This document shows positions 55,877 to 64,000 of a stretch of DNA of 64,000 bases, one piece after another. The notes beneath the pieces were generated by a model that saw nothing but the letters and a program-made list of their open reading frames with translations, did no database searches and was not told the DNA's origin. Source of the stretch: Haematobia irritans (taxonomy: Eukaryota > Arthropoda > Insecta > Diptera > Muscidae); contig NC_134400.1 of the NCBI RefSeq assembly GCF_050003625.1, positions 48,721,096-48,785,095 of the forward strand. The letters are read 5' to 3'. Each line of letters opens with the position of its first letter. Within the stretch, counting starts at the first letter, position 1. The position numbers were made by a program, and so were the translations under genes.

Positions 55877-56117
55877 GTTTTTTATTAACATTGTGTTTCA
55901 TTCCAGGGCGTTAGCCGATTTCAATTTTAATTCTAGAGATTTTGTAGAAGTACAAAAAATTGTCTCCATTATAAGTATTTGTATCTGGAAATACAAACCT
56001 TTATATAGCTCCCAGCAAATCTGAAGTAGTTGAGCTGGTAACACAAATGTTGGTCTACATAGTGGTGAAGGGTATAATATAATCGGCCCCGCCCGACTTT
56101 ATACTTTACTTACTTGT
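55877..56117 (+). mobile_element. DINE-D 3' end fragment
   Basis: Starts ATTAACATTGTGTTTCATTC and ends with the ATCGGCCCCGCCCGACTTT hairpin and TTACTTGTT near 56117. It has lost its 5' part. Confidence 0.75.
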
Positions 56118-57388
56118 TTTAATCAATGTTAGGTCGCAGTTTTAGTCCAATCGACTTCAAATTTGGCACAAGTATGTTTTTTGGCTCAGAATAGAACCTA
56201 TTGATTTTGGAAGAAATCGGTTCAGATTTAGATATAGCTCCCATATATATTTCGCCCGATGTGGACTTATATGGTCCCAGAAGCCAGAGTTTTACCCTAA
56301 TTTGCTTAAAATTTTGCACAAGGAGTGCGTTTAACAGTATCGGTAAGTGTGCTGAATTTGGTTGAAATCGGTTCAGATTTAGATATAGCTCCCATATATA
56401 TCTTTCGCCCGAATTACACTCATATGACCACGGGGGCCAAAGTTATACTCCCATTTCCGTGAAATTTTGCAGAGATAGCAGAATTATTATTCTAACTATG
56501 CAGCTCAAATTTAGTCAAAATCAATGCTTGGTAAATTTGATTGAAATCGGTTCATTTTTAGATATAGCTCCCATATACATCTTTCGTCCGATTTGAACTT
56601 ATATGGTCTCAAAAGCCAGAGTTTTGCCCTGACTTGCTTCAAATTTTGCACAGAGGTACGTTTAATAGTATCGGTAAGTGTGCCAAATTTGGTTGAAATC
56701 GGTTCAGATTTAGATATAGCTCCCATATATATCTTTCGCCCGAATTACACTCATATGACCACGGGGGCCAAAGTTATACTCCCATTTCCGTGAAATTTTG
56801 CAGAGATTGCAGAATTATTATTCTAACTATGCAGTTCAAATTTCCCCATATATACGTACACCAGAGTTGGGGAAATATGGTAGACTTTTTTAGACCCATT
56901 TTCAATGGGATTTTCCTCCAATTGACTGGATAGTTTCCACAGAGAATATATTTAATATGATATTTAGGTGTATCAAGTGTGATCTAATTTGGTTCAGATT
57001 TAGATAAAACCTCCATATATTCGTTTTTCCGGTTTATACAAATATAGCCAAAATTCCCTGACTTTATACAAAATTCTGTGATGATTTCTCCATATCTTAG
57101 TCATATCCTATACACTGTAATGCCAGAATTTTCACAGAACGGTTGAGTTTTAAATAAGGCTCCATGTTGCCCGTCTAGACCAAATAATATATCACAACCC
57201 ACACTTGACCACATATCTTGGCGAGATCTAACCAATATCCTTGTAAAATCGCCACTGATGAGTTGCAAAAATTGTGAATATTACTAAAATTGTCCTATAT
57301 CTCGAATACATATGTATCGCCTGATAAATCATAAAAGCTCTTTTGTACAATGGCATTAAAATTTCTCTCGCTTCATATGTCCTATATT
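56118..57388 (+). mobile_element. DINE-D/E internal repeats, no ends
   Basis: Starts in GGTCGCAGTTTTAGTCC. Several 153-bp-like units follow, including a repeated ACCACGGGGGCCAAAGTTATA at about 56428 and 56759. The AATATCCTTGTAAAATCG segment and CTCGAATACATATG then lead to a new D-type hairpin at 57389. Neither terminal hairpin of its own is seen. Confidence 0.7.
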
Positions 57389-58108
57389 TATGCCCTTCAC
57401 CACTACTGTGGTACAGGGTATAATAAGTTTGTGCATTTGTATGTAACGCCACGAAATAGTGGTCATAGACCCATCTTTTAGTATACCGATCGGCTTAGAA
57501 TTAAATTCTGAGTTGATTTAGCGATGTCCGTCTGTCTGTCTGTCTGTGTGTCTGTCCGTCTGTCTGTATATGTCAGGGTTTTGCCGTGATTTGCTTCAAA
57601 TTTCGCACAAGTAGTACGTTTAGTAGTATCGGTAATTGTGACAAATTTGGTTAAAATCGGTTCAGATTTAGATATGGCTCCCATATATATGTTCCGTCCG
57701 ATTTGCACTCATATGACCAGGGGGGCATAACTTTGCCCCCCCATTTACGTGGAATTTCGCATAGATAGCAGAATTATTATTCTAACTCTACATGTCAAAT
57801 TTAGTCAAAATCGGTTCAGATTATAAATAGCTCCCATATATACGTAACCAGAGTTGGGGAAATATGGTAGACTGTTACACATTTTAGACCCATTTTCAAT
57901 GGAAGTTTCCTCCAATTAACTGGATAGCGTTAGCCGATTTAAATTTTAATTCTGGAGGTTTTGTAGAAGTAAAAAAATTGTCTCCTTTATATAGCTTCCA
58001 GCAAATGTGAAGTAGTTGAGATGGTAACACAAATTTTGGCCTACATAAGGGTGAAGGGTATAATATAGTCGGCCCCGCCCGACTTTAGAGTTTACTTACT
58101 TGTTTTTA
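57389..58108 (+). mobile_element. DINE-D copy, short, both ends
   Basis: The D-type hairpin (CTTCACCACTACTGTGGTAC) is followed by (GTCTGTCT)n at about 57527-57566. Only two units remain before the 3' hairpin AGTCGGCCCCGCCCGACTTT and TTACTTGTT near 58108. Confidence 0.8.
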
Positions 58109-58196
58109 CTAACATTGTTGTTTTATCCCAGGGCGTTATCCGATTTAAATTTTAATTCTATTGCATTAAAATTTCTCTCGCTTCATATGTTCCATA

Positions 58197-59544
58197 TTTA
58201 TACCCTGCGCAACACTGTGGAACAGGGTATTATAAGTTAGTGCATATGTTTGTAACACCCACAAGGAGACGAGATAGACACATGGTGTCTTTGGCAATAA
58301 TGCTCAGGGTGGGTCCCTGAGTCGATATAACCATGTCCGTCTGCCCGTCCGTCCGTCTGTCTGTGAACACATTGTTGTGATCAAAGTCTAGGTCGCAATT
58401 TAAGTCCAATCGCCTTCAAATTTGGCACATGTTCCTAATTTGGGTCAGAATAGAACCCTATTGATTTTGGAAGAAATCGGTATAGATTTAGATATAGCTC
58501 CCATATATATCTTTCGCCCGATATGCACTAATATGGACCCAGCAGCCAGAGTTTTATACCGATTTGCTTGAAATTTTGTACAAACATAACACTTGGTCGT
58601 ATAGTCAAGTGTGCAAAATTTGATTGAAATCGGTTCAGATTTTGATAAAGCTCCCATATATATCTTTCGGCCGATATGGACTTATATGGTCCTAGAAGCC
58701 AGATTTTTGGCCGAATTTGGTTGAAATTTTGCACTAGGAGTACAATTAGTAGTATAGTCAAGTGTGCAAAATTTGGTTGAAATCGATTCAGATTTAGATA
58801 TAGCTCCCATATATATATCTTTCTCCCGATATGGTCCTAGAAGCCAGAGTTTTGGCCCAATTTGGTTGAAATTTTGCACAGGGGTAGATTTAGCATTGTA
58901 GCTATGCGTGCCAAATTTGATTGAAATCGGTTCAGATTTATATATAGCTTTCGCCCGATTTACTCTCATATGACCACAGGCCAATTTTTAACTGCGATTT
59001 AGTTGAAATTTTGCATAGGGAGTAGAATTATCATTGTAGCTATCCGTGCCAAATTTGGTTGAAATCGGTTCAGATTTAGATATAGCTCCCATATATATAT
59101 GTTTTTCTGATTTCGACAAAAATGGTCAAAATAGCAACATTTTCCTTGTAAAATCGCCACTACTGAGTCGAAAAGTTGTAAAAATGACTCTAATTTTCCT
59201 AACTTTCTTATACATATATATCGAGCGATAAATCATAAATAAACTTTTGCCGAGTTTCCTTAAAATTGCTTCAGATTTAAATGTTTCCCATATTTTTTTA
59301 CTAACATTGTGTTCCACCCTAGTGCATTGGCCGACTTAAATTTTGGGTCTATAGATTTTTTAGAAGTCTATCAAATTCTGTCCAGATCGAGTGATATTTA
59401 AATGTATGTATTTGGGACAAACCTTTATACATAGCCCCCAACACATTTGGCGGATGTGATATGGTATCGAAAATTTAGATCTACAAAGTGGTGCAGGGTA
59501 TAATATAGTCGGCCCCGCCCGACTTTAGACTTTCCTTACTTGTT
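58197..59544 (+). mobile_element. DINE-E copy, complete
   Basis: The E-type hairpin (ATACCCTGCGCAACACTGTGG, CAGGGTATTATAAG) is followed by GGAGACGAGATAGACACATGG and (GTCY)n at about 58335-58363. About five 153-bp units run 58470-59090. The CTTTCTTATACATATATATCG and AATGTTTCCCATATTTTTTT segments lead to the 3' hairpin AGTCGGCCCCGCCCGACT and TTACTTGTT at 59544. It is the best full example of this family in the window and preserves the empty site of DINE-B copy 7. Confidence 0.88.
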
Positions 59545-60050
59545 CTATAATGGATTTAGCATTTTTGTGTCAAAATTTGAATGATATTTACCATTTTATT
59601 TATTCTTACCCTTTTCTTAAACTATTTAAAAAAGAAAACGAAAAATTGTCCATTAAATAATTTACTTCTTTTTGAGGACATTTTTGGAAATGCTTTTAAG
59701 GTTGTGCCTTTAGAACAACTCCCAATTTTTTGCTGGGAAAAGTGTGAACTACTTTTAGTTGCTTTATTATAAATTAATTGTCTAGTTATTTTGATGTCTG
59801 ATTTTTTATTCATTTTTATGAAATAAAACATTAATTGAACCTATAAGTTCAGTCTATAAATTTTTAGCTAGGGGGGCTATAGCCCCTCCTAGGAAAATTT
59901 TCTAGCTACGCTAATGTGTATATTTGGTAGAGAAAAGAAATTTCTCGACTCATAATCACCAATTTCATAATTAAGCAATTCAATATTTGTCGTATTTCCG
60001 CAATATTAACCACAAAGAGCGCAGAACTTATTTAGGAATTTGTTATTTAG
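59545..60050. other. No gene seen; short GC-rich hairpin
   Basis: GGGGGGCTATAGCCCCTCC at 59861-59879, with CTAGCTACGC nearby, resembles motifs at 41226-41280 and 31219. These may be ends of one dispersed family. The rest is AT-rich. Confidence 0.4.
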
Positions 60051-60992
60051 GAATTTCAGTATACCGATCGGCTTAGAATTAAATTCTGTCTCGATTTAGC
60101 GATGCCCGTCTGTCCGTCTGTTGATGTATTTTTGTATGCAAAGTCCAGTTCGCAGTTTAAGTGCGATGGACCTCAAATTTTACTTAGGGTCCTTTTTCGG
60201 CTCAAAGACGATCCCTATTGATTTTGGAAAAATCGGTTCAGATTTAGATATAGCTGCCATATATATTTATAACCGATCTGGTCATAAATGACGTTTTTCA
60301 ACCAATCTTCTTCCAATTTCGTATAATCGAATATTTTGTGAGTCTTGTAAATTTTGCAGAATATCAGTCAAATCAGTTCAGATTTAGATATAGCTCCCAT
60401 ATATAGCTTTCGCCCGATTTACACTCCTATGGCCCCAGAGGCCAAAGTTTTACCCCGAGTTACGTAAAATGTTTATTAAGGAGTAGAACTAATATTATAA
60501 ATATGCATACCGAATTTGGTTGAAATCTGTCGTCCGATTTGCAGTCATATGACCACCACCGTAGATCAAAATCTACGGTAAATCCTTCCGATTTACTTAT
60601 AATTGTGCACAGGGAATGGAAATAATATTTTTACTGTGCATGCCAAATTTAGTTTAAATTGGTTCAGATTTAGATATAGCTGCCATATATATCTTTCGTC
60701 CGATACGCACTTATGTGGCCCCAGAGGTCAAAATTTCACTCCGAATTACTTGAGGTTTTGCACACAGAGTAGGACAAACATTCTTGCTACACATGCGAAA
60801 TTTTGTCAAAATCGGTTCAGATTTAGATGTAACTCTCATATATATTCGCCCGATTTAGATTCATATGACCACGGAGGCCAAAATTTCTTTTCGAAAATTT
60901 TGAAGTTTTGCACAGAGAGTTCAATTAACATTTTAGCAATGTGCGCCAATTTTTATCAAATTGGTCTCAGAATTAGATAAAGCACCCATATA

Positions 60993-61901
60993 AAGGGTGG
61001 TTAGATTTTCAAGGGCCGATGTTGATTTTGAATAAAACACATACTATTTAGGAAATTATTGTAATTTTATTTTATTATGATACATTGGTATTACTCAATT
61101 ATGTATGGAACAAAATATCGGCCATATGGACGCCGCGACCTCGGTGGCACACCTCCAACCGATGGTCCAAATTTTCGATGACGCCGAGGCATAATGGAGG
61201 TTCTATGCCGTTAATATGCCGAATTATCTCATCCTTTAGCTCTTGAATTGTTGCTGGCTTATAGACGTACACCTTTTCTTTCAAATAACCCCAAAGAAAA
61301 AAGTCCAACGGTGTCAAATCACATGATCTTGGCGGCCAATTGACATCGCCATTACGTGAGATAACACGGCCATTGAATTTGTTGCGCAAAAGAGCCATTG
61401 TTTCGTTAGCTGTGTGGCAAGTGGCGCCGTCCTGCTAAAAACACATAGCGTCCACATCCATATCTTCCAATTCGGGCCATAAGAAATTCTTATCATCTCA
61501 CGATAGCGAACACCATTCACAGTAACTGCCTGACCGGCCTCATTTTGGAAAAAATACGGCCCGATGATGCCGCCAGCACATAAACCGCACCAAACAGTCA
61601 TTCTTTGTGGGTGCATTGGTTTTTCGACAATCAATCTTGGATTCTCATTCGCCCAAATGAGGAAATTCTGTTTATTGACGAATCCACTGAGGTGAAAATG
61701 TGCCTCATCACTGAAGATGATTTTCTTCGAAAATTTTCATAATAAGTCTGGATAACTTTAACACGTTGTTGGATTGTGTATCTCTCCATGGTTCAAATTG
61801 AGTAAGTCTGAAATAGAGAAATGTCAAATAAAATTCGGAAAAAACTTGGCGTTTAGGTGTAGTCCACATTCAACATCGGCCCTTACAATCTAACCACCCT
61901 T
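60993..61901 (-). mobile_element. Mariner-like element 2, internally deleted
   Basis: Long terminal repeats begin AAGGGTGGTTAGATT and include GGGCCGATGTTGA on both sides (60993-61033 and 61862-61901), with TA duplicated at 60991-60992 and 61902-61903. Same family as 44088-45020 by transposase and terminal repeat, but clearly a different subfamily. The first 20 codons (from about 61792) are fused near 61730 to the catalytic domain. Confidence 0.88.
61099..61792 (-). pseudogene. Mariner-like transposase, frameshifted
   Basis: The ATG near 61792 gives MERYTIQQRVKVIQTYYENF. It is then fused, by deletion of the DNA-binding region, to IIFSDEAHFHLSGFVNKQN (first Asp). The piece at 61314-61634 has PMHPQRMTVWCGLCAGGIIG and VRYREMI before a frameshift. 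The second catalytic motif is lost or scrambled near 61430, where a premature stop lies. The piece at 61099-61398 restores the frame with WPPRSCDLTPLDFFLWG, carrying the third Asp, and a normal C-terminus. It has the same catalytic motifs as the protein at 44260-44913 and is more decayed. Confidence 0.82.
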
Positions 61902-62339
61902 TATATGTTCTTCAAAAATACCCACATGTTACTTGTAAAATCGTCACTGTTAAGTCGAAAACTCACAAAAATTATTCAAATTTACCTATACTCTAATTCG
62001 TATATATCGACCTATAAATCATAAATGCAGATTTGTGAAATTTTATGCAATTTAAATATGTCCAATATTTGTTTACTAACATTGTGGTCCATCCCGGTTA
62101 TTAACCAATTTAAATTTTGAGTCTAGACATTTTGTGATCGTTTAAAAAATTTTGTCCAAAACGGTTCATATTTAAATATTTGTATATGGGAATATAAACC
62201 ATTATATAGCTCCTAACAAATTTTAAGGTGTTAAGATGGTATGAAAAATGTTGGTATACATGTTGGTACACGCAAAGAAAAAAACGATTGGAAAACGTGT
62301 ACCGAAAACGGTTTTCTTTTGTTAGAGTTTTGAAATAAA

Positions 62340-62515
62340 ATTTCGGCAAAATTTTCTATAGAATAATGTTTGACAAAATTGTGTATAGAAGTAAAGTTTT
62401 GACAAAAGTTTCTATAAAAATAAAATTTTTACCAAATTTTCTATAGAAATACAATTTTGACAAAATTGTGTGTACAAATAAAATGTTGAAAAAGTTTTCA
62501 AAAATATTTTTTTCC
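62340..62515. repeat. 29-bp AT-rich tandem repeats
   Basis: About six degenerate units of AAATTTTCTATAGAAATAAA (the inverted sense of the DINE-B block), with no DINE-B around them. Confidence 0.75.
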
Positions 62516-62544
62516 CCAAAATTTTTTTTTGGCTCAATTGGCAA

Positions 62545-62725
62545 CCTGATTTTTGAAAATTGAAAGACTATTTGTTAAAAAATATCGTAGTTGCAAGGAA
62601 CTTTTTTTCGTCAACCCTATCATATTTATTTAATTAAAATAAATAAAATATTTATTCAATCAAATATTAAATAAATACAAATGCGATATTTTTAACAAAA
62701 AGTCTCTCAATTTTCAAAAATCAGG
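62545..62725. mobile_element. Foldback MITE, 181 bp
   Basis: Left arm 62545-62588 starts CCTGATTTTTGAAAATTGAA. Right arm 62683-62725 is its reverse complement with about three differences. The centre (about 95 bp) is A/T-rich and nearly palindromic itself (TTTATTTAATTAAAATAAA). There is no coding capacity. Confidence 0.8.
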
Positions 62726-63671
62726 AAGGTTCAGCGAAGCGTGCCGGGTTCGGCTTGTAAACGAAAAAATCGAAAAGTTTTTCTTCCACTGTCACATCCT
62801 AATAAATTTTTGTGATGGACCCTTAATACCCTAGCAGAGGAGGTTCAATACTACGATCACAGTCAGAAAAATGGGGGATCCTCCTAACAAAACAATTCGG
62901 TTGTGATGAAATATTCTCAGAAGTTTCCCGTATTAGTGGAAGTGACTATATATGGAAAAATCACGGGAATTCTGGAGAAAAACCCTAACTACGAGCAACA
63001 AATGCGCAACCTTAGCGACGTATGGTGACTGCCACATTCTCTGCTTTTTGTAGTGTTGTATTCAAACAAGTATCGTTCTTCGTTTAATAATGACTTAATT
63101 TCTACTGTATAAAGGTTAATGAATAAGAGCTTCAAAAGTGACAGCAAACGAAATAACTGGTGATTCAAAGTAACACCTCTTGTTGGATAATCCTTTATTA
63201 AATCAACTCAACATCTGATTATAGGCGATCGTGCGACTTATGAATTTTTATCGCGAACGGCGATTAAAAAAAAGAAATCAAAAGTAATTTTATTGTACCG
63301 AACGAAAATAAAACACTTGATATTCAGAGTTCTTGTTACGGACTAACTTCTTTATTTTAAATTATATACCTGGATACAATAGTTGTTTCATTTTTGCTTA
63401 CTATGCAAAGAAACACAAAAAAATATAAATGAGTGAAAACCAAATTTAAACATTAAAAATTAAAAGTTAGCATAAATATTTTAGTCCGAAATGTTATGGT
63501 TTGCCCAATACCGAATATGGTATTGGGTTACCGTTTTGCTTCTTTATATCGTTCAACAAATCTTCCATTTTGTCTATCTTGTTATTTTATGATATCTATG
63601 GGGTCTACATATGTAACTTGCGTGTCCACTTCTGAGAGGTTTCACTGTATATTTTTGCGATTTCCCGTTTA
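62726..63671. other. No gene seen
   Basis: Moderately AT-rich, with no recognised element. 63496-63671 has an open frame without a recognised family. This stretch could be host intergenic DNA upstream of the candidate exon. Confidence 0.4.
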
Positions 63672-63860
63672 TTGGCACAACAGAAGAAAAAAAAAACAAA
63701 ATATATCAGCATCACTAGTATCTATAACAACAACAAGAACAACAATAGGAAAATACATAATACCAATGAAGAAAAGAAGGATAACAAAAGCGATAACAGC
63801 GTTGCAAAAGTGTTGGATATTTCCGTTCCGATAAACATGAATTTGGCCCGAGAGGACCAA
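63672..63860 (+). other. Possible host-gene exon, Asn/Lys-rich
   Basis: An open frame that runs into GTGAGT (63861), a good splice donor. It holds an Asn-rich run, a charged part (NTNEEKKDNKSDNS), and then KVLDISVPINMNLARED. An internal ATG lies at about 63837. Upstream acceptor candidates are AACAG (63681) and ATCAG (63707), neither with a strong pyrimidine tract. The protein family is unknown. Insect exons often contain such runs, so the call is tentative. Confidence 0.3.
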
Positions 63861-64000
63861 GTGAGTTGAAAGGAAACGTACTGCAAATAAAATTATTTGT
63901 TTGCCCTCAACCAAAAAGAAAACGGGAGGCCTCTCCTATCACCACCACCGCTACCACCACTATCACCTACGGCAATTTTATCACAGTCAGGGTTGCAATC
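63861..64000. other. No gene seen; ACC-rich tract
   Basis: (CACCAC/TACCAC)-rich tract at about 63939-63968. If 63672-63860 is an exon, this would be intron sequence. Confidence 0.3.

Larger units (their letters stand above)
60051..62275 (+). mobile_element. DINE-D copy, split by mariner
   Basis: It lacks the end hairpin and starts at GTATACCGATCGGCTTAG. A minimal GTCTGTCC tract is followed by about five units to 60992 and, after the mariner insertion, CTTGTAAAATCGTCACTG onwards to about 62275. The 3' hairpin is missing. Confidence 0.75.

Overview
The window looks like transposon-dense DNA from a higher fly, probably a calyptrate/muscid. That assignment is inference. It rests on the AT-rich composition, GT-AG introns, a tRNA-derived SINE ending in repeated AACCT, Tc1/mariner, hAT, Gypsy and non-LTR elements, and above all many copies of DINE-1/mini-me-type elements. 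No bacterial feature, standard tRNA or rRNA gene, or CRISPR array is visible. I cannot support any complete host protein-coding gene; two short exon-like stretches (13222-13589 and 63672-63860) are the only candidates.

Most of the sequence belongs to a few non-autonomous families, called DINE-A, -B, -D/E and -F here. Each intact copy has a hairpin at one end (ATACCC...GGGTAT outer stem), a core with (TA)n and (GTCY)n tracts, central tandem repeats, and a second hairpin followed by ACTTGTT. In A, B and D/E the central repeat is about 153 bp in all three families and in the same register. This architecture matches the Drosophila DINE-1/mini-me/DINE-TR1 (Helentron-related) elements. No Rep/helicase gene is present, so these copies are non-autonomous. 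Because the unit length is divisible by three, the arrays give long open frames on both strands; I treat these as by-products, not genes.

Layout. 1-1199: DINE-A. 1200-1950: cut Tc1-like element. 3204-5612: non-LTR retrotransposon with a long reverse transcriptase frame. 5865-7302: a head-to-head DINE-E/DINE-B chimera. 7468-13219: DINE-D carrying a Gypsy element (8317-11978, 4-bp target duplication, gag plus truncated pol) and a TIR MITE. 14374-18906: MITEs, DINE-B and DINE-A, with a large (TA)n palindrome at 17395-17824. 21745-30485: DINE-B, a decayed Gypsy pol and a Loa/R1-type non-LTR element interrupted by DINE-B. 31735-35345: a three-level nest (DINE-A in a hAT MITE in a DINE-B). 35654-40360: DINE-B within DINE-B; the inner copy matches the copy at 27406 wherever I compared them. 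41389-46360: DINE-A, -E and -D plus a deleted mariner-like element. 46810-50560: a hAT end, a TIR element with an intron-like module, and unassigned AT-rich DNA. 50562-62275: DINE-D/E copies with a SINE, a DINE-B and a second deleted mariner. 62545-64000: a foldback repeat and unassigned sequence.

The main biological content is the element architecture, the filled target sites that order the insertions in time, and a textbook -1 ribosomal frameshift signal between gag and pol of the Gypsy element. I found no gene system that I would call new with confidence.
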